Assembly (NCBI GenBank): GCA_020809705.1
Contig: CP085827.1
Span: 6,076,001-6,140,000 of the forward strand
Direction of reading: 5' to 3'
Origin: Calonectria ilicicola
Taxonomy: Eukaryota > Ascomycota > Sordariomycetes > Hypocreales > Nectriaceae
DNA length: 64,000 nt
The notes beneath the pieces were generated by a model, which saw only the letters and a program-made list of their open reading frames with translations, was not told the origin of the DNA and did no database searches. This document shows positions 45,008 through 55,831 of this stretch, piece by piece. A program made the translations under genes and the position numbers. The number at the start of each line of letters is the position of its first letter. Position 1 is the first letter of the stretch.

Positions 45008-47197
45008 ATGAATGCTTCTCGGAGCCGCCTCGCGTGCGCGTCTTGCACGCGACGGAAAGTGAAATGCTCAAAAACAGTCCCGTGTTCCAATTGTTTAAGG
45101 AGGTGAGTAAAGCAGCATTCCTTCATGCGAGTCTCCATTGCAGAGGGGCTCGGTTTTCCGATCCGAAACTGAAACATGGTAAGAGGTGAACATGATACAT
45201 GTGGAACTTTTTTAGATGCACCAGCCAATGCCGCTGTGACAACTGCCTTCCAGACTATCGCAGTAGCCGATTCCCTATTGTCGCCAACCGAAAGACCCGA
45301 TGAAGACGAATTGTCGATCCTCCGACGCCGAGTCGCCGAGCTCGAGGGTAGAACCCAAGAACAACCAAGCCTATCGCCGTTGCCCACCGAACAATTCTCA
45401 GAAATCGCTTCGTATCAACATTGTAGGAGCGATCCCGAAGCCGTGGCCCGAGCCGCGGCCAACAAGAAACAAACCCTATCTTGTGATACCGTGGCCGAGG
45501 ATGCTGCATCAATACTAGAATTTCTGGCTTGGGGCCGACGAAAAAACCCCGATTTACCGCCAGTGGCTTCGCCAGAGGCTGTCATCCATGTGTCGCCTGT
45601 TGGTGACATTCAGATTTCCAATACACAATCAGATGTCAGTCCTCTAGATGGCGGAAGTATTGATGACATTCCTCAAATGTCAATGCTTCAGCTGTTGCTC
45701 CCAGATTACCAACGGACATGGGACTTGGTTTTGTGGCACGAGAAATGTCTGTTGTGGTATCATTGCTCATATCTTGCCCCATCGCTTAGAAGCCAGCTCA
45801 AAGACTTTTACGACAAATATGACGGGTCAATCGAGCATCCAGATGTCAGTCTTCAATGGGTCGCATTCTTGTTTGCTGTGCTTACGGGGAGTATAACTTG
45901 CCTGCCATCTTCAGCAGTAGAGAAATGGGGGTTTGAGGAGCCCGAACGAGAAACTTTGTCAAAAAAGTGGTTCCGGGCTGCGATAACCTGCCTCAACAGA
46001 GCCGACTTTGCATCTCACCATTCTATTCTCTCCCTCCAGACCATCGCTACACTTACACTGTCGGCCCATATGCTTGGGTTTTCAAATCTCCAGTCAACAT
46101 ACCTTGCGGCCTCGGTTAGAATTGCTCAGAGCCTGGGTCTTCATAGACTTACCGACGACATCTCTGGCGGAGATGTAGAAAAGGAAGCAGGCCGTCGAGT
46201 CTGGCATCAAATATGCTGCCAAGACTGGTTCAGCTTACCTTTTTCCGATACTTATCTGATCAACCCTTCTTATTCGAAGTCGGAGTTGCCACGTAACTGT
46301 CACGATGAGGACCTCGTTCCCCTTCCAGATTCGATCCCGACAGTAGCTGGTTATTCTAGATTTCTTGGATCAATAGCGAGCATTATGCCTCGTCTACAGG
46401 ATGGGTTGATGTCCTGCAATACTCTATATACGAAGTACGAACAAGTCCTTAAGTGGGACAAGAAACTAAGGTCTATAGCCACTGGGAGCCGTCCAGCTTA
46501 TCTGTGCAATAGCCCGTTTGACCCGAACTGGCCAATATTCGTGCGATGGGCTCGAAGGTCACTTGCAATCTCCTCATCACACAAGATTATTATGATCCAT
46601 CGGTCTTTCCTTTCTAGGAGCTTCTCAAACCCAGCTTTTGCATTTACTAGAAGGACCTGCTTGGCTGCATCAAAGACCATCATTAAAGAGTACAAATTTG
46701 TTATCGAAGAAGATGGCCCGATTCTTTGGATATATCAGGCTTTTGCGGTTGCCGCCTCAATAATCTTAATACTCGACTTGCTTCACTCTGAGCCCACTGA
46801 CCCGAATAGCGTCGAGCATTTTCATCTTGTTTATGACACCATTGAGATACTAAACAGGTGCCATAATAGTGCCATTGCTCTTCGGGGGGTAAAACTTCTC
46901 AATGCCCTGCTAAGCGAAACACCAGCGACATTTACCCGCAGTAAGAAACGGAGTCTTGGCGCAGAAGTAGATGATGATAATGCTCGACCTCGCAAACAAA
47001 GAAGGTTTTTTAATGTCCCGGAATTTGTAAAATCCTTCTGCGGAGATAAAAAAACACCTTCACAGCACACTTCTCACACGCAAAACTTCACTAGGAATTC
47101 TGCCCTATTTTCAGATTGCTTTTTTGAATCAGGACCATTTGACGAAGGAAGCATTGAGAATCTTTTCTATTTGGCTAGTCAAGACCTTTCTTTATAA
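45008..47197 (+). CDS. Fungal Zn2Cys6 transcription factor 1, sixth zinc cysteine replaced
   Basis: Predicted CDS join(45008..45102, 45144..45178, 45216..47197), 703 aa. Two very short introns (41 and 37 bases) split the DNA-binding end. The N-terminus reads LACASCTRRKVKCSK..PCSNCLRRGARF: C10-x2-C13-x6-C20-x5-C26-x2-C29-x6-F36. The sixth cysteine, expected exactly at position 36, is a phenylalanine (TTT; one base from TGT). A short coiled-coil-like stretch follows (DELSILRRRVAELEGR). The large fungal-specific regulatory domain contains 'AHMLGFSNLQSTYLAASVRIAQSLGLHR' and 'RRVWHQICCQDW', as usual for nuclear activators. It sits beside the NCS1 permease and ends only three bases from the stop of the converging hydrolase gene. 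It is likely a cluster regulator, but DNA binding may be altered. Confidence 0.85.
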
Positions 47198-47200
47198 AGA

Positions 47201-48099
47201 TTAAATTGGGATTTTCTGTAGCAAATTGACAATTAGGTTGGAAACCTTGTCGGGTTCCTCCAGAATTGGCTGATGCCCCGTTTTGAGAATTTCTACCCAG
47301 CAGATTTCAGAACCAATAAGCTCAACAAGGCCCCGTGACCTTTCCACGGGGCTTATCACGTCGTGATCCCCAGCAATCAATAAGGTAGGACACCTGAGGA
47401 CACTATAGTCTGGATCCTTGTGAGACTCATCTACCATCATCTCACATGTCAACGCATAGCTCTCTGCGTCTGAGGAGACTACGGCGTCGTAAACTTCCTT
47501 TCGTAGACGTTCTTCAACGTCGTATTCTCCTGCAGGAGAGAAGTTTGATGTAGATGCTAGTTGTGCAGCCCAAGTCATTCCCATCTTCCGTGTGTTGGCT
47601 GCCATATCTTGCATTCTTTGTCGCGCGACGGGGATGTGTGACGCTGATCGTGCAGATCCAATGAGAACAAGTCCAGCAATACGAGATGGGAATTCGACAG
47701 CAAAGTGCAAAGCAATCGCCGACCCAAGAGAATGCCCGATGAGGGTGACCTTGTTAAAATAAGCATGAATCATTGGGACCAAAATCGATGCTACTTCATT
47801 ACCTTTTGGGTACCTACCTCTTTCCAAGTATCTCCCTGTAAAGATGCGATGATATCGTGTAGGTCGGCGACATAGCTAGGTACTGTTGGACGATCAGTCG
47901 GCGGGGGGCTTTTCCCGAAACCAGGGAAATCCAATAGAATAATTCTGCAAGACTGGGGAATTTGTGGGAGAATAGGTGTAAATGTGTTGGTAGAGCCTCC
48001 TAGACCGTGAAGACAAATTACCAAAGGACCGTGACAGTCGCCGCTCTGAAGACAGTGCAACTTTCGTCCAGTACTCGTTTCGAAAAAAACTGAGCTCAT
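47201..48099 (-). CDS. Alpha/beta hydrolase
   Basis: Predicted CDS complement join(47818..48099, 47201..47749), 276 aa. The 68-base intron (GTAGGT...ACAAG) keeps frame. The canonical fold is visible: oxyanion region CLHGLGGSTNTF, DFPGFGKSPPP, nucleophile elbow GHSLG (S101), acid D224 in AGDHDVISP, and H253 in TGHQPILEEP. There is no signal peptide, so it is probably cytosolic. Close relatives are beta-ketoadipate enol-lactonases and other ring-opening or ester hydrolases; in a catabolic cluster it may open a lactone, amide or ester intermediate (inference). It is head to head with dioxygenase 2, sharing a 348-bp promoter with two TCGGCCGA sites. Confidence 0.9.
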
Positions 48100-48447
48100 C
48101 TTGATCTTGATTGCTTTCTACTTTGTCCTAGTTCCAATAAATGCACGCAAAATGTCACCATAGCTTCAAAGTTCTCTAAATATTCGCGAATGACGTCCTT
48201 GTCTGTGTCGATTAGGGCCACCCGAATCCGACCAAACTCATTGGCCCATCGGCCGAGCTAAGACTTATCAATCCGAAGGCTCGGCCGAGGACCCACAAAA
48301 TCCCACACAATCCCACGCCAAGCTCATAAGCAATGGCGTTTGGCGGTGCTGTTTAGGAAGATCGTTCCTAAAATATTGCTATATATTGGATCCAGGAAAT
48401 GAAAAGGCTATTATGAGTTAGTCTATCATTAAAAAATACCCATCAGC
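48100..48447. promoter_or_regulatory. Shared divergent promoter of hydrolase and dioxygenase 2
   Basis: 348 bases between two divergent starts. It has two TCGGCCGA palindromes (48249-48256 and 48281-48288), each 150-200 bases from both ATGs. This arrangement suggests the two genes are switched on together. Confidence 0.55.
48249..48288. promoter_or_regulatory. Two TCGGCCGA motifs, 32 bases apart
   Basis: Copies at 48249-48256 and 48281-48288, identical in core to the sites upstream of the IPNS-like gene and dioxygenase 1. Confidence 0.55.
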
Positions 48448-49855
48448 ATGGTCATCACAGCCGTCATCACTGAAGAGATTAATAATCTCCACCTTGAACC
48501 TCAAAAGCTTGCTTTTGAACTGCCGCATGCAGAGTTCACAAACGGAAAAATAGTACCTATTCGGCATAGCACTGAAAAGAAGGTCGACTTTGGAGCTGAG
48601 GTTTTTGGAATTGATCTTAACAACCTCACTGATGCTGATTTTGACTTTGTTCATGATGCCTTGCACCATCACAAACTGCTTGTATTTAAGGAGCAGCCTG
48701 AAATGCTAAGCCCTGAGCAGCAGTATAAGCTCACAGCATGGTAATCTCATCGAATCAATTCTAACGACGTAAGCAGCTAACCAGATATAGTTTTGATCCC
48801 GATGAAAAAACGGGCGGGTTTGCTCACGGCGTTGACCCGCTGCTAACAACCTACAATGGTGTGAACATTTATGGTATCCCAAAACGTCCAGCTATTCCTT
48901 TTCAGCCCCAGGTCCACATCCTCGGTCGTGGTCCTGTCCCGGATGACCATTATTCATTCCCCCCAGGTTTCGAAATTCAGGGTATTAATCATGAAGAATT
49001 TCATCTGCCACCACATATTTCGCATGAAGAGCGCGAGAGAGGTGCAAGCCGATTCTACCAGTGGCATTTCGATGGCGCCTTATACAAAATTCCACCTCCT
49101 AGAGTTGGGTGCCTTTTGGCCGTTCGTACCCCCAAGGGCCCTGATGTGACAATTCGTTGGGATGATGGCACAGGGACAGAGATGTCTGTGGCTCCAGGTT
49201 CAACGGCTATGGTTGCAGGCTCCCGTGCATTGGAAGTTCTTGATGCCAAGACTCGAGACATTGTGTTAAACAGTCGCATCGAGTACGCACCGCATGCATT
49301 TGTATGGATGTCCACAGCGCACAGCTCTCGTTTAGGACATCTGATTGAAACAGAGGGCCTTGAGAAACCACTTGATCAGCTGCCTCCATGGGACCAGAAA
49401 CAAGTCTGCATCTACCCAATGGTGTGGACAAACCCAATTACTGGTGAGAAGTCACTTCAAGTGCATGGTCAAGGAGCTCTGAAACTGTACCTCAAAGATG
49501 CACCAGATGCCGAGGAGAGAATTGTCGATGATTTAAAAGTGGTTCGTGGCTTTATGCACAGGTGAGTCTTCAGTATTTACCCATCAAGCCATCGATTCCC
49601 GATGCTTACGCAAGAGTTGCAGAATTATGAGACCTGCTTTAAAGCCTGAGAATATCTACGCCCACCGTCATGAGGAGGGGGATGTTATTCTATGGTATAA
49701 TAGAGCCCTTTGGCACACCATTGTGAGAAATCATTTTCCACTAGATCTGGTAACGTGATGAACTAAGATTTGTTTAGACCGAGTTTCCTAAGTCGTATGG
49801 ATCAAGAATCATGCACCAGTGCAATATCGCGGCCAGCGACCACCCATGTCAGTAA
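48448..49855 (+). CDS. TauD/TfdA-type 2-oxoglutarate dioxygenase 2 (XanA-like family)
   Basis: Predicted CDS join(48448..48740, 48791..49561, 49623..49722, 49778..49855), 413 aa; all four joins keep frame. The last small exon restores the family end 'SRIMHQCNIAASDHP'; reading through it instead would give a short unrelated tail ending at 49758. The Fe(II) ligands are H190 and D192 (YQWHFDGALY) and H386 (LWHTI). R398-x3-Q402 matches the ligand pair of fungal xanthine dioxygenase. 'VTIRWDDGTGTEMSVAPGSTAM' and 'EYAPHAFVWMSTA' are close to dioxygenase 1, so the two are paralogues. This copy is nearer to the XanA pattern in its end and is a candidate for purine-like hydroxylation, but the substrate is not proven. 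Confidence 0.9.
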
Positions 49856-50144
49856 CTGACCTGAGAAAGGAGGGAATATGATGAAAATGAGAATGATAAA
49901 CTGTACAAGAGAGCTGAGCTGTTTAGGATGAAATATGCAAATTCTCCGATACTGTCTAGGTGGTAACAGATAGGCACTTAGTTTATTATCGAACCAGAGC
50001 TATATAGGTTCCTTCAATCAAGATTCATGGGGCCCACTTGAGTTTTATCAAAAGTCTAAATAAAGCTATGTAGCCGAAGTCATTTTAGTTAACTATTTTT
50101 AATTGAGTTGAATCTTGGGAAAATTATGCTACAGTGTATGTGCG

Positions 50145-50366
50145 TGTAACGCGGGCTCCCCCAACCGAAGGGATAACCTCATCCCTTGAGGTCTAAGACA
50201 ACAGGACCCGGGCCCTGTAGGCACAACAGGACACAGTAGCCTTTTCAGTCTTTATTAAAAGTAAGAGGAATAGCTAGAAGAAGGAAGGATTAAGCTTTAG
50301 TCTCGTATTCAATAGGAACCTACGTTTACTCTGCCTGACTATCTCAATAAGTGTCGCCCTGTTACA
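50145..50366 (-). mobile_element. Probable solo LTR of a retrotransposon
   Basis: 222 bp that start TGTAAC and end GTTACA, giving the usual TG...CA ends with a 6-bp inverted repeat. Read on the minus strand, an AATAAA polyadenylation-like signal lies in the middle (50251-50256), as in many LTRs. Composition differs from the AT-rich flanks. No internal retroelement coding sequence lies beside it and no clean 5-bp target duplication is visible (flanks GTGCG and TATCA), so the call stays tentative. Confidence 0.5.
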
Positions 50367-50368
50367 TA

Positions 50369-51110
50369 TCAGCTCTCTTTTAAGGGTTCTTGAAAGTCGT
50401 TGGGTAACTCTGGCCATAGAAAATCAAAGTTCGCACCAGCTAAAAGATCGTCAAAATCTGGGACATTTTCCAACCCTTGAAATGTCTCCACTACTCCAAT
50501 ATTTGAGATTGCGAATTGTGAAGGAGTAAGGGCAAAGGATGGAAAAGATATAGAAATACCTCCATAAATTGAATCTTCGAGGCTTTTTGCGCGTTGATGG
50601 CTGAAATCAACGACAAAGGTCTCCATTTCCTCTCTATCATCGTTGCTGGGATTGAAAGAGCATCGTGCAACAGGGGCTGTCAGTTCGAGAGGTAGCGCCC
50701 CGACCACGTTCCATTTATGCGCCAAGACCCGAATGACTTTCACAGCCTTATATGCTCTCACTGGCTAAAGCCCTTTTCAATCGTTCATCATATCTAAACT
50801 TTGTAGAAGTCTCCAGACGCTCTGGCGATATCAACGCCCACATTTCATAGTTGTATTCATGAGATGAACCAATCCCGCACCTAGTAAATGGTATGGGAGT
50901 GTGGGGTGCGGAATGTGAAAGGAGTGAGTGTTGCCCTTTACAGGTAGAGTGTAGTGGGGATGTTATCGGCTGCATCGGACTCGAGGGGCGGGGAAATCGG
51001 GGTTGCGGTCTGTCGGAGCCTGTCGGGCTAATGTCCGCCCCCACCAGATAACTTTTTGATGTCAGTTTGCCGATGGTATTGTGGTTGGTTAAAAAAAGAC
51101 ACACTGGCAA
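50369..51110 (-). pseudogene. Decayed ORF pair, possibly the remnant of a regulator
   Basis: Two minus-strand frames (51110-50748 and 50761-50369) overlap by 14 bases and read on naturally if one base is shifted: '...ERLKRALAS' passes into 'VRAYKAVKVIRVLAHKW'. The end has an acidic-aromatic stretch (NVPDFDDLLAGANFDFLWPE) like activation tails of fungal transcription factors, but no DNA-binding part is found upstream. The final TGA lies two bases from the probable LTR, so the original 3' end may have been cut by that insertion. I do not recognise the family with confidence. Confidence 0.35.
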
Positions 51111-51227
51111 GTAGCTGAGCTATGAAATGATTTATAGGAGCATACTGTGAATTAGAAACTTGAAACCGAATCTGTCCTCTGTATTTTTGGATTTTGCTGA
51201 AGGCATCTCATCATTCACTACGATATC

Positions 51228-53022
51228 ATGTCAAAAGTCAAGATCGATTTAGATGCCGAGGATGCCGCATTCCAAGAACAGATTATTGCGATTGAGAGAG
51301 AATGGCAAAACCCAAGGCGGGCTCATTTAAAAAGGTTCATTGGAATTCTATGACCTAGGCATGAACTCCTAACTAATGTAGAAACAGACCTTACTCAGCA
51401 AAGTCAATTGCAGCTCTTCGAAATACAATACCAATTACCTATCCCTCAAGTCATCAAGGCGATAAGCTTTGGGACATTCTCACCAAACATCTTAAAAATG
51501 GTACTTGTGAAAAGACTTTTGGTACCACTGAACCGACAGTCGTATCGCAAATGGTCAAACATCAGGAGGTATGGAAAAATACCCCAAATCTTGCCTTTTT
51601 CTTTTCTTTTGAATACGTTATCTGATAAACAATCTGTGTCTTGGCAGACTATCTATGTTTCGGGAGCTCTGTGTGGCCTTTCCGAGGTCCAGCACCCGGG
51701 TTGTGACCACGCTGATTATCCATGGGACACTGTACCAAAGGTAGTTGAAAAGATTTTTAAATCTCAATTGTGGCATGATCAACGCCAAAAGCAGTTTAGA
51801 ATGCATCACACTAAGAATCAACGAGAGAGTCTTGAGATTTATGATTTCATGGCGCCGATAATTGCAGACGGTGACATGGGATTCGGTGGTCTTACTACAA
51901 CTGTCAAGCTTGCAAAGTTATTCGTTGAAGCTGGTGTTGCTATGATTCATCTGGATGATCTTGCAATTGGGCTGAAAAAGTTTACGGTTGGAGAGGGACG
52001 AACTGTGGTTCCAACGAGCGAATATTTATCGAGACTGGCTGCTGTCCGCATGCAATTCGACATTATGGGGTATTCTTCAAGCTGAGAGACCTTTTCTTCA
52101 CCTCCATACTGACCGAGCTTTAGGACAAACACTTTGCTCATGTGTCGGTGTGACACTGACAGGTCACAGTTCATCACCAGCACCATTGACCCACGGGATC
52201 ATGAGTACATCGTTGGTGCTACCAATGATGTAGAAACTCTGGTTGAAGCAATTGCCGCCGGTATGGCTGGTGGGAAAACATATATGGTAGCCCGTGATGA
52301 GTGGAAGGCTAGGAGTGGCCTGATGACCTTTGACGAAGCCGTTAAAGAAAGGGCAAATGAAGAACAGTATCAAGTCTACAGCTCCATTGCAACAGCTTAC
52401 GGCACCTCTATAAGAGAGAAACGTCGGGTCGCTAAGTCCATCCTAGGTAAAGAAGTCTTTTTTGACTGGGATTTGCCGAGATCAAAGGAGGGCACATACA
52501 TGTGGCGCCCAAGTGTAAAGACAATTGTTGAGCGAGCAATTTTGGCCGCACCACTTGGAGATATGACTTGGGCAAGAATGGATGCGCCAGGTGAGATATA
52601 GCACCAATTGTTGATGGACCAAGCACTAACCTGAGGTAGTTTGGAGGGACATCGTTGAATTTCACACTGCAGTTCGGAAAGTATATCCAGATCGACTTTT
52701 TGCCTTTGGCTTCACTGGTATGTACAACTATGAGGCGGCTGGCTTCAGTGCGGAACAGGTCAAGACATTTAGTGACGACATGGCCAAGCTGGGCATTGTC
52801 TGGCAAGTGCAGCCAATTTGGGCTGTTGGTGGATTGAATATCACAGCTGAAAAGTTTGCTAAGGAGTGGAAGGAGGAAGGGATCGCTGGGTACATTGAGA
52901 CAATCACCAAGCCTTCTAAAATCCCTCCCATTGTCGACGGATTCCATAAGGCTAGTTATGCCGGCTCATACCTCGCTGATGCCTTCTTTGCCACCGTCGC
53001 GGGGCAAGAAATCGCGCCATAG
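51228..53022 (+). CDS. Isocitrate lyase / methylisocitrate lyase family protein with altered active site
   Basis: Predicted CDS join(51228..51334, 51388..51568, 51648..52069, 52124..52590, 52640..53022), 519 aa. All joins keep frame. The ICL fold is followed along the length: PYSAKSIAALRNTIPITYP, 'TIYVSGALCG', 'IIADGDMGFGG', 'TNTLLMCRCDTDRSQFITSTIDPRDHEYIVG', and C-terminal 'KLGIVWQVQPIWAVGGLN'. Key loops differ from true lyases. The catalytic KKCGH signature is KKFTV (residues 206-210), removing the catalytic Cys and its His, and the metal loop DADTGHGG is D170-GDMGFGG. It is therefore not an ordinary glyoxylate-cycle isocitrate lyase. It may cleave or rearrange another 2-hydroxy or 2-oxo acid within the cluster, or be non-catalytic. 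No PTS1-type tail is present (ends QEIAP). Confidence 0.88.
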
Positions 53023-53528
53023 ATGTGAATCACAAATTCGCCTAAAGTATAATTCCAGTTTCTACTTCGTTCAATGCCTTGAGGAAAAGATATTTGTGAA
53101 GAATTAAACCGGATCTATCGCTGGTGGGATTCCGATTGCTGAAGGCGGATGTTGGGAAGCTAGCATCCATGCTAGTGAATACCTTATCGCTCACGAATAC
53201 TATGCACATATTATTAGTCAGCCGCTGGTTCTTTAGCGTTATCTCACGTATCCTCGTCCGAAAATCACTCAAACTCCCCAAGAATCGAATGAATCGACCT
53301 AATTGGCTCGCATCGATGATAGTGGCACCAATTCATGTAGTCTTTCCATGCTAATGCTCTTGGTTACAGAAGGTTTGACGAGTTATCAGGGCTTCATTGC
53401 TGTGTATTGTTCTATCCAGAGAATCCAGTCTATTCCACTATCTCGATCCAATGATGATTTTAGGTCGGAGGACACAACTTCTGGATTTTCTGAATAGCTC
53501 CAAGTGTCATCAGTGAACACTCGCCAGG
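53023..53528. other. Intergenic region between the ICL-like gene and regulator 2
   Basis: 0.5 kb without a supported gene; small ORFs on both strands are chance. It holds the promoter of regulator 2. Confidence 0.45.
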
Positions 53529-55686
53529 ATGTCTGCCACTTCCCATGGAGCATTCTTGCTTGGGAAGAGAAAGCGCACATGTGAACGGTGTAGGCGAAAA
53601 AACCAGCAATGCAACTTTGATGAAGAATCGTCCTGCCAAAGCTGTCTTTTGGCTGGCACTGGTATTTCTGCTTTAACCGTATTTGACCACAATTTGGTTC
53701 GCTGACAATGCCAACAGTATGTAATATGACGACACCTTCTGCTGGTAGTCAACCCTCACTGCCTCATCATTCTCCCACAAGTTGGGACCAGTCCTACCGT
53801 GCCCAGTTGTTCGCCCAACCACCTCAAGTTGGTCATGTCAACACGCCTCCATCGGCATCCGAATCCCACGGGTCCCAACGTATAGGCTTTGAAAACCCAA
53901 TACAATGGCAACTGCCACCAAACTCGCAAACTCTTGGCCGCACCATACGGCATGCTTCCTCTGGAAGTAGTGCACATAGCCTGGCGTCTCTCGATCGTCA
54001 TGAGGTACTTGAGAGACAAAGTGGAGAGGCTGGCATAATATCGACAAATTTGTCACGTTTTCTGAATGGAGGCATTGATATTCATAGAAATCCAGGAGTT
54101 TCGCCGAATGATATCCCACTTCGTACAGCAGCCTCATTTTTTCAGACATATTTCAACGTCATTCATCCACAATATCCGTTCCTGGATATTAAATTATGCG
54201 CAGAATACTACATGTTGTGGAAGAATGGTTCAAGCTCTACGTATATAGGTTGGCCCACCTTCTTTGTTAACATGGTATAGCATCTCAAATTCTGGAATGA
54301 CACATATGGTAACAAAGCTCAGATTTTTGCAATTGGATCGCTCATTGAATCCAAATCCGATAACTCTTCTTATCCTATGTATCAAAATCTCAAGTCCAGA
54401 GCCCAAGCAGAGCAATCCATTATGGCTGATTCCCACTCGACTCCTCTCATTCGACTGCAAGCTATGCTGTTATCTGCGATGTTCGCCCTCCATGCTGAGA
54501 GCACTTGGCGAATTGCACACATAAGTGGAGCCATAATGAAGTTTGCCTCCCTGCACCGATTTCATCGATTGAAAAAGGATTCTAACAACCCATCCAACCT
54601 AATGTCTATTAGAGTATGGTCATGTATCTACATGTTCGTTATTCTAGATATCTATTAGATTGGGATAAAACTAACGTGTTATTTTAGTCTTGACAGGGCT
54701 GTAAGCTCAGCTCTTGGAACTCCGGTCAGTCTTCCTGACATGTATATATCCACACCCTTATACGAGGCTTCTCCAGATGGCCAATCTCCCCTTCCTTGGC
54801 TCCCCGATTGCACTTCAAAAGAAGACGCGCTACACTCCGATCTAGGAACCTTTGCGCATATATGCAAAATCAGGGCTCTTCAGTCATTTTTTATGCACAT
54901 GGTAGAGAAAGATAACTTGGAAGAGACTGTTCCGTTGGATTTGGAAATGCATACGCTAAAAAGCTTGAGAGAGTGGGAAGATCCAGATGCTATTGAAAGA
55001 CATAGGTAGGTTTTACTTCTTGCGACATGTTAGATTGTATGGGATGGATAGATCTTTTCTTTTTCTTTTTTGTTCAAGAGAACTAATATTCGTGCGACAG
55101 TGTAAAGGATAGCTATGGGTATCAGAGCACTACCTGGCTTCGACACATTGGGCATCTCACTCGGCTTTCAATCTGCTTTGTAAACAGAGCTAACATATTT
55201 TCCTCAATGGCCGACAGTGCGCTTCAAGCAAGTTCCGCGGCCTGCACGACTTTTCGGTCTCTTCAAAAGAAGAAGCAGATCGCACAACCATGGCTCGTTG
55301 TAAGTTTGAGTAATTCTATTCGGTCTTATGTTCTTCCCTAAAAATATCAGGTGTTATCCCAATTTCGGGCCGCCGTGACTCTTTGGTATATAGTCTGGGC
55401 GAGAGCGATACCTATTCCAAGAGAAGCACACAATGCATTCCGCGATTGCAGTGCCGTCTTGGCCATATTTGCCGATAGATGGCCTAAAGCAGAACATTAT
55501 CGTGATTGCTTTGAGCTTTTGGCCATATCAATTCCTCGAAGTCAGCCTCTGGGAAGCTTGCCCAAGGAAGTAAGACAGAATTTAGCCTCTCTACTAAATA
55601 AACTAGAAGAGAGCGGCATTCATCGTACAACCTCCAGAATGTTATGGGAGATGTGTTCAAACGACGGTAGTTCTGAGAAAGTTTAA
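53529..55686 (+). CDS. Fungal Zn2Cys6 transcription factor 2
   Basis: Predicted CDS join(53529..53661, 53718..54274, 54323..54633, 54688..55005, 55101..55299, 55351..55686), 617 aa, with frame kept at all five introns. The N-terminal binuclear cluster is complete: C18-x2-C21-x6-C28-x7-C36-x2-C39-x6-C46, the last cysteine supplied by exon 2 after a 56-base intron. Basic residues precede it (GKRKRTCERCRRKNQQC). The fungal-specific domain has 'FFQTYFNVIHPQYPFLD', 'FFVNMIFAIGS', 'LQAMLLSAMFALHA' and 'VWSCIYILDRAVSSALGTP'. It is nuclear and likely a pathway regulator. As the only regulator here with an intact zinc cluster, it is the better candidate to bind the repeated TCGGCCGA palindrome. Tail to tail with the SnoaL-like gene. 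Confidence 0.9.
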
Positions 55687-55831
55687 ATTGAAATTCAAGT
55701 ATGACGTGTCATTCTATTAAGATATATTTATCTTAAAGCTATGCTATGATTTGTTCAGTGTGGTACCCAGTATCCTCTGGTCAGTGAGTTTTAAATAATA
55801 TCTTTGTTGGAGATGTCAATATGTCACAAGA

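Noticed and set aside
49723..49758. Read-through end of dioxygenase 2 to the TGA at 49758
   Set aside because: Splicing at GTGAGA (49723) to the exon at 49778 restores the conserved SRIMHQCNIAASDHP end, so the read-through tail is intronic.
51228..53022. Calling the gene a standard glyoxylate-cycle isocitrate lyase
   Set aside because: The catalytic KKCGH motif and the metal loop are changed, so the usual reaction cannot be assumed.
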